A DNA stretch of 64,000 bases from Struthidea cinerea. Lineage: Eukaryota > Chordata > Aves > Passeriformes > Corcoracidae. Shown piece after piece: positions 47,441-58,590 of the stretch (its first letter is position 1; each line of letters begins with the position of its first letter). Made by a program: the position numbers and the translations under genes. The stretch covers positions 361,858 to 425,857 of the forward strand of contig VZTI01003259.1 of the NCBI GenBank assembly GCA_013397865.1, given 5' to 3'. The notes below the pieces were generated by a model, which saw nothing but the letters and a program-made list of their open reading frames with translations, searched no databases and had not been told where the DNA came from.

Positions 47441-50400
47441 TTACTATATCACTTGATTTCACTTCATTTCAACCAGTAAAAAGTTGGATTTAACATGATT
47501 TTGAAGGACACTTTTCTCTGCTTTTTGTTCCCTCAATATACATTATTTTTCTGTTGTCTTTTATCTATCTGAGAATATTTCCATGCACTGCCTATAAAGT
47601 GCTGTGCTAAATTAAAAGAATATTTTGCAGTTTTAGCCTAAAAGTTCCCTCACCAGGCTAGTTTGCTGGAGAAGCGCTCCCTAATTTCTCTGCAGTGCAC
47701 AGCTGATTGTACAAACCAGTGACTTTTGTGTACTGGGGCGTGGTTTGAGAAAATATGGCCAAATAAAATAAAGGCAATGTGAGTTCAGAATGGCTTCTGT
47801 GATTAACTGTGCAAAGGAAAACTGAGAGGACGAGTAAAGTGTAGTGACTGTGCCCTTTTGCAATGAAAAGCAAGAGCTGATACAAATATTTGTCTTTTTT
47901 CTTGAAATCAGGGCTTCGTTAATTTATTTTTTGTTTGGATAGGATAAGGATTGTCCAATGCTGGCTCATCACAGATAAATGAAGCCTTCTAATAGTAGTG
48001 ATGGCAGTTAATGATAGATTTTTTTATAGGCAGTGTCAAAGCCTGGGGCATTTGCATTAAAACCAGCCAGCTCCTGTGTCATCTTCTATTTTCTTCAATA
48101 TCTGACTTTAATCACAGTTATGGACTCCAGTCGGATCCTGTGCTCATCCGTGAAAACCCTTGCCCTTCTTTCAAAGATTTTCTGCCTAGCATGAAGTAGG
48201 TGGGGGGAAAAAATAGATGTGCTCGCTGAAAATTCATGGCCTGGAGAGCGAAAGGGGCCATTCCATAGCTCTGGATGTTTTCAAAGATATTCAGTGGGGT
48301 TGTATTGAATCATTTGTGGCATGACACCTTCGGGAGCTCCATCCTGAAGAGGAGGAGATATTGATTGTCATCAGCACATGGAGACATGAAGATGAACTAT
48401 CCAGGGAGTGAATGCAGCTGCTTTTCAGGTGACTGAAAAGCACCTGTTCTTCCCCATGTCCAGATCAGGTTCATATGTGCATCAAGTTGTTCTGGTCCAT
48501 GTTGTGTTTCTAATCCCATTCTTACTTACTCCTAATTATCTTGCTGGTTTCTCCATTGACTGTGCTCAAGCACTTCCATTTATGCTTTCCACAACATTCT
48601 GGAGCATGGAAGGTTCTACTGAGTTCAGCTTTCCCTTACAACACTCAGGAAAATCCCTACTCTACCCATCATTTAGGTGAGCGAGGTGGCAAATAAAATG
48701 GAAAAAAATTAAATAGCCAAGTTAGAAATAGTCTGATGGTGATCTGAGCAGGATATTAATGTAAGGAAAATATGATATAATATCTCACTTTAGGTAAGTT
48801 TTCAGTGGAAGATGAAGTGACTTGAGTGTTTGTGACTACTGTGAATTACTCTTAAATTCTCCTCTTAGCACTTGGCAGAATGGACTGGAAGATTAAGACC
48901 AGGTAGTAAGAGATATTTTGCTGGATTTGCTCCAGACAATATTGACATTTTACAATGAGAATTGAGATAGACCTTCAAAATGTTCAATGCAAACCGTAAA
49001 AAGCTTTTGACACTTCTGCAGTTCATAAAATATTGAACTAGAAACATTACTATTCCATAAAGGGTTTTAAATGAGTGGGGTTTAGGGTTTTCCCAGAGAT
49101 TATGCTTTGCTTTGTGACTGGTCAAATTCCTTCTGGAAATTAGATTAATTAGAAGTGGCATCTAAAATAGTTTTAGCCCCTTTTTTAATGTTTTCAAAAC
49201 AGCCCTGAAATAACAATTTATCATATATACCTCTTTCCTGTGCATGAAGTCATCTTATTTGCAAAAGCCAGGATAGATTTTAATAAATGCTTTCTCCTGT
49301 TAATAAATAACACATGTTCTTTTATGCATGTGCTCAGCATGTGAAAGGAGTTTTCACCTCCTTTTTGATACAAAGTTAGAAGGGTCTGGTAGAAAATTTA
49401 AGTCAGTAAATTCAGATTCTTTTCAGGAACGTGTGAGAACTCTTTGGATTGTTGAAATATTGTAATTTTGATATTTAGCACTTGTATAAGTTTTATACTT
49501 CTAGTCACTATATAGTAATTCACCCTTTTTTTTACTTTATTAATGTATTAAAATTAATATATTTATTAAATGGTAACAGTCTCTTTAAAATTCATCATTA
49601 CCATTGCAAAGGGAAGTATTTGACAGCCAGGAAAACGCCAGCAGCAGGGATGCCTGTTTGGATGCATTAAGGTACAGCTGGAGATAGTGGAATCACCAGA
49701 AAATCCAAGGAAATCATTGGCTTGACACCAGGATTTCATTTATATCCATTGTCCTCACTTCTTGTGGGAAGTGCCAGCCAGTAATGGAAAGCAAACCACA
49801 CCAATCTGGTTCAGCATGTTAAAATTTGCAAGCTTCTTTTTTTTCTTTCTGGAAAGTTTGTGGTATCACAGAGCTCTTAGGATATTGAATTCCTGTTTAC
49901 TGTGTTTGAATTTTGTGAGGGTGCATGGCCTTAAAAAAAGAAAAAAACAGAGAGAGAAATTAAAATGTGCTTTGAGGTCAGCAGGAAGCACGAAAAATAT
50001 TAACCTGAATATTAAATGAATTATTTATTTTCTAGAATCTGAGAGTTGCTCTGGTTTTCACCTCAAACATTTTAATTTGCATCCCATGGGGAGAATTGGA
50101 ACAGCCCAACATTTAAATTAGTGCAATTATTCTTGGTAGGTTAAATTAAATATTGAACAAGAATTTACTATACTATTCCTCCTAGCTGGCAAAACCTGAT
50201 TATTAACACACAGCTGCTGCGTTTTAAGGTGTGAGCTCAGTTACTTCCAGAGTTTTTCCAACAAAAGTTTAACTGAAAGAGAAAGATGAAATCTACAGTC
50301 GATAAGCATTGCATTTTATTTCCATAAATGTTATTGAGGAAAAATTTGCACTTTCTTTTGGAAGACTCAATCCTCAGCTGCTGATCACTTGAATTCAGAA

Positions 50401-53230
50401 TTTTGATATTCAGGGAGGAAAACCACAAATCTCAGAGGTTTGAGAAGAGAGTCCCAGGTTTTCAATACTTCATCTATTTGTCTCTTAGAAGTTAAGTCTT
50501 TGGTTTTGTTTTCTGTTTTTAAATAGACTGTATGAATCACAGGAATTAAATGTTTTTGAGAATGATATGCTAAGAATTAAAGAAGAATATAGAAAAGCCA
50601 GTGCTTCTAAGTGAGAAAATGTGTTTTCAGAAAAATATGTGCTCGCATTATTCTTTACATTGAATTATCTCAATATGATCCCAATCTTCTGTGTCACATG
50701 GCTCATTTCTGCTGACTTGTGCAATAACAGAGCAGTGAATGCTATAAGCCCAACATTTATGTCAAAAACCCTTTGGATAATCTTCAAAAAAAGCAGGTGT
50801 TCACCAAACCTGATGTTTGGGAAATAAAATAATTGCACAGGCTGAAGACAGGTAATAGTGCATGAAAGCAAAGCTTTGCATCAGCTCAACTCAGCACTGC
50901 AGGGAATTCCTGCTAAAACCTTCAGGAACGAAAAAATATGTTCTCTCCTTTATTAGGACAAGAGTTGTAGGCCTCAAACCTCGCTGTAATGGATGGGAGG
51001 ACCTACCACAATATGAAATACATTTTAATTGCAAACGTATTTTCTCCTGCTTTTGCCAGCTTCATGTGCACGTATTAAATATGAAAACCGTAAGAATGAA
51101 AAGTAAGGATTTTCCACTTGGTAATATTAATGTTTTCTTCCCCCTTTTTATGGCCTGTAATTTTAAAAAAAAATGTTTATTGATCTGTCCAAGAACTGCA
51201 CTTCATGATGAGACCTTTAAAGTTGAAATATTGACTAACTGTCCCGTTAGAAGCACAGACTTCTGGAAGAGGTCAGCTCCCATTTAGGTCAACCTATAAT
51301 GTTCAAAAATATGACTTTGTGTGTGGTGCTTGAAGACATAAAATCTCTTGAACATCATAATCAAGGCATGTATCTCATGCTAAGTTATTTTTTGTGGATA
51401 ACCCAGCCAATGAGATGCTGTGGCATTTGAATATTTTGTATTCCTGATGCAAGAGCACTGCTCTTTACTGCAGCTCTCTGTGAGTCAGGGCCTCAACTGG
51501 ATTCTCATACATCCCAAGCCAGTGACCTCATCTTCAGGCTGTGGTGTGTGAGCATGATTTGCCTCTCAGCTTTCCCAACAAAAACCTTGTGGAAGCAGAT
51601 ATGTCTCTGAAAAATGTTGTTTTGGCTTGGATGAAGCAGCGTATTTCAATGAAATTTCATTTAGCTGAGAATGTTCTGACCCGCTCTAATTACAGGCCTC
51701 TGTTTTAAGCTGGTTTTGGCTTTGCCAGACGTTAATGGGTTGGGATGAAACTTTCCATGATTGTTCTCTGCCTTAAGCTGACTGTTCTGAAGGCAAAGGT
51801 TTAACCATTTTTTAGGACAGAGAAACTGGGGCTCTCCCACCAGTGTGCAAGAATCTCTCTCATACCTCTGGGGTTTGGAGGAGGACCTTCAAATTTGACA
51901 GGGAGAAGGCCTGGTGCACTGAAATGTCTTTTGCAATTCTCAAGGAAATTCTTTTGAGTTTAGCCTTTGACAGTCTACATCTGTAAGGCAGCAGAACTTG
52001 TAGAACGCTTTGCTGATAATTTTGGTCAGTTGCCTCAGCACTGATCAGACTCGGCCTCCACAGAACTGCCCCACGGGCTGGAGTGCAGAGGATGATGCTT
52101 TGCTCCCTTGTCTTGGGAGGTCAGGGAAATGAGGACTTCCACCACTCCCCTGAGGAGTACAGAAAGAAATTTTTCCTCGAAAATCTGAAAATAGAAATTT
52201 AATTGAAATTGAGCTGTCATGGCTCATGGACGAAGAATTCTCCAGAGAGTCATTGTTTTATCAGTAGAGCTCTGTCTCAGAGAAAGGGGCTTTTTCTTCC
52301 TTCTCTAGTTTTTGCTGTGACCAAAACTCAGTGTCCTGTGGTGGACTGAGTCATCCCAGCCTGTACTACAAGTATTAATAAAGTGAGATTGCAGTACACT
52401 TTGTGCAACAAGATTTTGATCTTCTGCCCTCTTCACCCCATCCCTTAAGATTATGAAAGAGTTTTAATGAGGAAATGTTTGGCATTTAAAATTACTCAGC
52501 TTAAGACAAGTAGAAAAAAGCTACTGATGTGTCTTCAATATTTATTATAACAAGTGACTTTTGTTCATGAGCACAGGATCAGGAAGCTACATTTAGTAAA
52601 ATGTTTGACTAACATTTTTAACATTAACATGAAGGATGTAATTCATTCACAGAAAGTGAAAGAACATTCAGATCTCCCTGGGGCACTGATTTACCAAAAT
52701 AAAGGCCAATCAACTACTTCAGTAAGTTATAATTTGGTGTGTCCTCCTCCAGTTAGGACTTTCAGGAATCCACTTATCCAAGGCAGCGTTTCACCTGCTG
52801 CTCTGAAATCCTGACAAATGAGCCCCCAGTTCCTCATTTCCCAGAACCCAAATAAAATCCTTCTGAGGTAATGACTCATAAAATGCCTTACACCAGTCTC
52901 AGCAATGAGCGATTTTTTTCACTTGTCGTGGCCATTCATTTCAGCCTCACAACACATCTTTTTTTGCACTTTACGCAGAATTGCCTCGTCCAGTTATGGC
53001 AGAGAGCTCCAGGCAGGAAAAATCCCTGCTGGCAGCAGGCCACAGTGATGGGGAAGGCTGGCTGTGGCTCTGTCTGCACCAGGATTTTGCCAGGCTGGCC
53101 TTTTACGTGAGGGGAACCAGGAAAGGCTGGCTTGGTGATGGAGACTGAAGCTGAGCTGCTGCAGCCTCATTCTTTTGTGGATGAAGGACCAGCTTTGGGT
53201 CAGACAGGCAATTAAATCCATTTAACTGGG
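47441..53230. other. Unique AT-rich DNA, no gene seen
   Basis: No transposon recognised in nearly 6 kb. A 141-codon ATG-initiated frame on the plus strand (50862-51287) has no recognisable content. By rough expectation an ORF this long is not surprising in a 64-kb AT-rich window read in six frames. The stretch at about 49500-49570 is nearly pure A/T. From about 52960 to 53200 it is more GC-rich, with no gene recognised. Confidence 0.5.
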
Positions 53231-53436
53231 TCATGGAGTCATAGAATCATAGAGTGGTCTGGATTGAAAGGGACCTTAAAGATTCTTTAGTTCCACCCCC
53301 TGCCATGGGCAGGGACACCTTCCACTGTCCCAGGCTGCTCCAAGCCCCATCCAGCCTGGCCTTGGACACTCTCAGGGATCCAGGGACAGCCACAGCTGCT
53401 CTGGGCAACCTGTGCCAGGGCCTCCCCACGCTGAAA
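53231..53436 (-). mobile_element. CR1 LINE 3' fragment (about 205 bp, antisense)
   Basis: TCATGGAGTCATAGAATCAT (tail), AGAGTGGTCTGGATTGAAAG, GGACCTTAAAGATTCTTTAG, TTCCACCCCCTGCCATGGGC, AGGGACACCTTCCACTGTCC, CAGGCTGCTCCAAGCCCCAT, CCAGCCTGGCCTTGGACACT, CTCAGGGATCCAGGGACAGC, CACAGCTGCTCTGGGCAACC, TGTGCCAGGGCCTCCCCAC. It is collinear with the family to its 5' truncation near 53436. The GGATCCAGGGACAGCC wording is the type I associate with songbird CR1. Well preserved and non-coding. Confidence 0.97.
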
Positions 53437-54295
53437 CTAGAGCAAATCTGATATTTTCCATAAATTTTTCCTCAATGAGCATCTAGCATCTCTGGCATTG
53501 TCTTTTTATGTGCAAAAATTTCAATTTTAATTTTCTTTTCTGTACTCCAGTGGAAAAACTGAAAAATAGCTTAATATTTTGGATTGACTGCTTGGACTGC
53601 AAGTGGTTCAGTCTGACATCAGTCTGCATCACCTGCTGTACTATATGATGATAGCTAAGAATGAAAGTCTCTACTATTTCCCTCTGAGGAGTGGGCAAAA
53701 CAGTAGAGACTGTTCCATCTATTCCATCCTCTGCTCTTTTCTTTTTTTTCCCTGTGAGTTTTGACACCTTTTCATACCAACTTTTCTCCTCTGGACTCTG
53801 GAAGCTGCTGACTATCAGGATTTCAACAACTGCCCTCTGTCTCTGCTTATCTTGCCCAGCTTTGGTTCACGTATGTTCTCACACCTTAGCACGATTTTCA
53901 CAGTGAAGCTGTGCCAAGATCACACCTCTGTGTTGAACCAAGCAGCACATTGGACTGCAGGCTGCTAAAAGTCTGGGTGTAATTCACCCAAAGTACAGTT
54001 CCCAGGAGGGACATGATCCTGCAAGGGCTTTCTGTGTTAAAATAGTCAAAAAAGTTTCAGGCACAAAAAAAATATTTATCCGTCAGTTCTGGTTTGGAAT
54101 GAAAAGGCTCTTGAAGAATAAAAGTTTAAGTTTTGATTTAGCCTCTTTTTTAAAGCAGTATGAAATATTTGTGACTTGTTGTCCTTTAAGATTTTATAGA
54201 TCATGCACTCAGAACAATAAAAGGTGCATATTTACTACTCTATCCCACAACTGAAACAGATTTTCAGCTTATGATTTATCTCCTTAGAAAGGTGC
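53437..54295. other. Unique AT-rich DNA, no gene seen
   Basis: Spacer between two CR1 pieces. Short ORFs only, and a pyrimidine-rich run near 53740-53752. Nothing recognised. Confidence 0.55.
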
Positions 54296-54818
54296 CCCTG
54301 CATCACTAATCCTAAATGAGGTGGCAAACCCACTGACACAGGACATGGAGAAGGCTGAGGTGCTGAATTCCTTCTTCACACCAGTCTTTACTACCAAGAC
54401 TGGACTTCATCAATCCCAGGCCCTAAATACCAGGGGATAATCTGTTGGAAGGAAAATTTACCTTTGGTGGAAGATGACTGGGTCAGGGAACACTTAAGGA
54501 AGCTGGACAAATATAAATCCATGGGCCCGGATGGGATGTACCCATAAGTACTGGGGGACCTCATTGATGTCATCATGAAACTGCTCTTGGCAATCTTTGA
54601 AGGACTGTGGTGACTGGAGGAACTGGAGCACAGCCAGTGTCACTCCTGTCTTCATTGAGGGCAATGAAGGGGAACAACGGCCCAGAAGGGTGATGGAGTA
54701 ATTCATCCTGGAAACCATTTCCAGGCACAGGAAGGACAGGAAAGTCATGAGTGGTCAGCATGAATTCACCACGGGGATGTCACGGTTGACAAACCCGATA
54801 ATCTTCCATGACAAAACG
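54296..54818 (+). pseudogene. CR1 LINE ORF2 reverse-transcriptase fragment, decayed
   Basis: Sense fragment of the CR1 ORF2 reverse-transcriptase region. Readable pieces include EKAEVLNSFF near 54350 (GAGAAGGCTGAGGTGCTGAA), KLDKYKSMGPDGMYP near 54500 (AAATCCATGGGCCCGGATGG), a region that in intact CR1 reads as the THR/NYRP block near 54640-54700, and GATGGAGTAATTCATCCTGG / ACCATTTCCAGGCACAGGAA, then CAGCATGAATTCACCACGGG corresponding to the QHGFTKGKS motif. In-frame stops (TAA after GGGGA near 54440, TAA after CCCA near 54545) and frame slips make it non-functional. Intact CR1 ORF2 also has an endonuclease and the YADD box, neither present here. Confidence 0.9.
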
Positions 54819-55187
54819 CCTGCCTTGCTGTTTTCTCCTCCCTTCTGCCCTCTGCTTCCATTTCCCTTCCATGCATAAATATTTTTCATGCTCACTGTAT
54901 CCCTGAATCACTTTTTTTCCTACCCTGTCTCCCAATTAGCTCCATTCCTCCAAAGCCAAGTAATTACTTTGTACCATATTCTTCATTTTTCCCCACAGCA
55001 CTGGAATATGCAATCCAAACTATTCCTTGGCTCTTGTTTAACAAATGGAGACTTCTTATTCATTCCAATTTGTTCCTACTAATCATTCCTTTTAACAGTC
55101 TTTTGACAATAAATCCAGCAAAAAAATAATAAAAGCTGCTTTAATCTTTGTACTCCACAAAGGATCCCCCTATTCTATGGCCATTGC
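54819..55187. other. AT-rich spacer between two CR1 pieces
   Basis: Pyrimidine-rich, then AT-rich DNA with no recognised content. The flanking CR1 pieces have the same orientation and the correct 5'-to-3' order, so this stretch may replace about a kilobase of CR1 lost by deletion. Confidence 0.55.
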
Positions 55188-55288
55188 AAGGCTGAGGGAG
55201 CTGGGGGGGCTCAGCCTGGAGAAAAGGGGCTCGGGGGGGACCTTCTCCCTCTCCACAACTCCCTGACAGGAAGGTGCAGCTGGGGGGG
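55188..55288 (+). mobile_element. CR1 LINE internal fragment (G-rich)
   Basis: CAAGGCTGAGGGAGCTGGGG, GGGCTCAGCCTGGAGAAAAG, GGGCTCGGGGGGGACCTTCT, CCCTCTCCACAACTCCCTGA, CAGGAAGGTGCAGCTGGGGG follow the CR1 block (sense) that lies about 300-400 bp before the element's 3' end. The end after 55288 is lost. Several runs of seven G (55203-55209, 55233-55239, 55282-55288) make it unusually G-rich. It may belong to the same original insertion as the RT fragment at 54296. Confidence 0.85.
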
Positions 55289-58200
55289 CTCACAGCATTT
55301 GAAGAAGATGCAGATCCACATTGAACTCATGGAAAAAATAATTGCATTTTTTTAATGGTCAAAATATTTGAGAAAATTTCTATTTACATTAAACACAGAG
55401 AAAAGTATGGAGAAAGGGGTGGGGAGTGAGCTTGTGCTGTTCCACTGCAGTAATTATTGTCAAAATGATGTAATCCTTTGGAGGGTAGAAGTTCCCTTCT
55501 TTTTTACAAGACAGAACCTTCTGAAAATCTGGTGTTAACTTTAGAGATGGATACTTATTTCCAAGTCCTTGCTGGCCTAAAGTGGAATCATAATATTGCA
55601 TAACTTCTGCTTTTGTGGTTTAACAAAGATAACCCCATTATTTCCTTTCTTAAAAGTAGAGTTATTAATATGAATAAGAAAACCTTGTAAGAGTAATTAT
55701 AAGAAGAGGAGATTAATCCATCAGGTTCCTACAAATGTAGCCAGCCCCAAATGAAAGTGGTTAAACACAGTGGATTGGTGAGGGTGATGTGATGTAACTT
55801 CTCACAAATCTGTAGGTCAGTGGTGGTTTACAATGGACAAATATCTGATCCCTGCTGCTTTTGCTGGTTCTCTTGTTTTCCCATGTATATTTTCCTTTGT
55901 CTTTTTCATCATTAGCTGGTTAATCTGGTACAAATTCTTTGGTGACAGAACATGAACTGTACTCATTGTGAAGAAAACTTACTAAACAAAAACAAACCTC
56001 CTTGCTGCACTCTTAAACTTTGCAATTCTCAGATATGTCATGGGAAACCCAGATTTAAGTTGGGATGTAAGAATTTTGCATGGCTCATGATGTTCTTTTT
56101 GAGCAAGGGTTAATTTTGCCCATTTCCAATATTTCATAGCCTTATTTTGCCTTTGTAGGACTGGAAAAGGATCGATCTGGGGCTGATAGAGTGATAAGCG
56201 CCTGGGCTGAAATCCGAAGCTGTATTTTCAGCCGAGCCTCCTCAGAAGGGAGCTCTTTGCCCCCTGCTATTATTTCATATTGTACCAACACCACAAGTTA
56301 CTGTGCAGTAGCAATTGTGGCTTCCAGAGCATCCATCACGGATTTACCACACACTTAGCACAAAACTGCACGTTGGATTTTGTGGTGATCCAGCGAGTAA
56401 ATCACCCTGCCAGGCTGTGCAGAAAATGAGTGCTGCGGCCCAGAAGCAGAGAACGCCTTTTTGTGGGAAAAAAAGATAGTCTGGGGAGTCCCATACTCCT
56501 CCAGAATGATTCTTTTCTCTTTTTGCATCCTTCTCCACTTTACTTACCCAAGAACTTCCTGGAGGTGAGGCCCATCATTCGTACTTCTCACCAGACCCTT
56601 TTATACAACCCACTGAGCCAGTTTGCTGTCAGTGCAACACATGCCCAAGTTTTAATGTTTCTCTCTAAAACTAATATGAAACAGCTGTTCTAACGAAAAT
56701 TTACCTATTTGCCTTCAGCTAGAAAATTCAAATATTTTTAATTTTACAGCACAGCAGTAGAGATGTTCTCTACTCAAGATCCAAACTCTCCTGGGCCAAA
56801 ATCTGAGTGTATCTGGTTTATATGCTTGGTCTAAGGTAAAGTTTTAGCTCATCTCTCAGGAAGCTCAGGGGATTTCATGGGAACAGCTGGGGATTGATGT
56901 AGGGTCTTTCCATGCAGCTCTTTCAGGGGACTCCAGCAGCTACCTGAGGTCACGGTGGTTTCATTGACACTGATAAACATTTATAAACACCACACTGGCA
57001 CCAGGATGTGAGGATTATCAGCTGTCACCTTATCTTCTAACCATGATGACAAATAATGACAAAATTATTTGTTGCCATCACTATATCTCATTTTCACAAA
57101 TATATTGCCCCAAATTCTGGCTACAGACAGTGCAGCCAAGGGGATTTTGTGTCTGTTTTGGAGAGAGGGTTTAGATCCACTATTTAAAAGTAAACTGATA
57201 GCTTCAATTATTAAATGCAAGTACTTGGCCAGGCTTTAGTGAAGGAGGCCATTAAAGTTTCTGAGATATTTTTTATTTTGGTTACCAAATCCTGTTTCCA
57301 AGAGCCAGCGTCTGAATCCTGTTAAAGCAGGACTTTCCATCATTTTCCATTAAAGAAAAAAAGTCTGGATTGGGAAGTATTACCACTGCATCAGGCTTCT
57401 GCCAAAGCCTCTGCTTGGACTGCAGAGCTGCCTTTACGATGTTTGAAAAGCGAGTCCTTCCCTGGTCTATCTGAAATCACTCCCCTTTCAAATAAGGCTC
57501 ACTTTCCTTTTGGAAAGGCAGCAGGAGAACTGCTAAGTAAGAAAGGCTAGGCTGTAGGACTAACTATAATAAATTATTTTAACACCTTTTGTGGGGTTTT
57601 AGTGGGATTTAAGGTTCTGACGTACAATATCAAAATGCCACTTCCTCCACTCCAAGATCACTGTTGTGAGCCCTCCTCGTAGGGCTCCAAGGTGGCTCTT
57701 TCCTCCCCACAGGTTTGGGCCATGGGACAAAAAGTGGAAGAGGATGTGAGGGTTGACAGGGTTGTGAAAAAGTGGTGTCTGTCCTCTATTGCAGCACCAG
57801 TCTCCCACCCTTAGGAGAACCGAGCTGAGAGACTCCAACTGAAGTCAGCACCAAAAAAATGAAAATTAAAACACACCCCCACCATATTAAGAGACAGCAA
57901 AGGGAGTAGAACCATCTTTGAAACCTCACTGGGAAATTTAACCTGGATGATTGCTTGGCAGCCTAAGAGAAAGCTGTGGGGTGAAACAAATGGATAATGT
58001 CGGATAAGGGCAGCACCAGAAGCCACTCAGCTCTGCTCAGGTTTTTCTGTTACATTTTGCAAAGACACTTTAGACAAATGCCTTTTTTCTAAGCTCATGG
58101 TGGTGAGTATAAGCCTACCAGAGATATCAGAGGAGCCCCACAGATCTGATTGCAAACTGAATTATTTTCTTTTCTTTCTCATTTTCCAGTCACTTAGTTT

Positions 58201-58590
58201 GCCCAGCTAAACACAAAGCATATTTTATAGCTGATGGATTTGTTTCAGCTGGCATTTTGTTGATAACTCTGAGAGCCCAGCTTGATTACTCTGTAAAATA
58301 TTGAAATATAGTGCTGATGGGATCTGAGAAAATAGGTTATGCATCTAAAATACCTCAGGCAATAAAAAAGAAGAAAATTATTAAAATTACACAGTTATAA
58401 TTTTGTCCCTCCTTATCCACCCTTCCTGACCTGAGTTTTTCAGAACTTTTTCCTGGATTGTGATTTGTTCTTTTTTCATTTGTGGTGCAGCAGAAAAGAC
58501 ACTGATGGTGTCTGTACCCACACAGAGCCAAACCCTCAGCTGCAGGTGGGGCCTCCAAGGCAGCCTAATGCTGCCTTTTCTTAAATTAAA
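55289..58590. other. Unique DNA, no gene seen
   Basis: No CR1 or other repeat recognised. The stretch at about 56150-56480 keeps several CpGs and has an even, repeat-free composition, which could mean a conserved element. No exon is supported. Short ORFs on both strands are unrecognised. Confidence 0.5.

Noticed and set aside
50862..51287. 141-codon ATG-initiated plus frame
   Set aside because: Cys- and Lys-rich with no motif. A rough expectation for a 64-kb AT-rich window gives a fair chance of one ORF this long.
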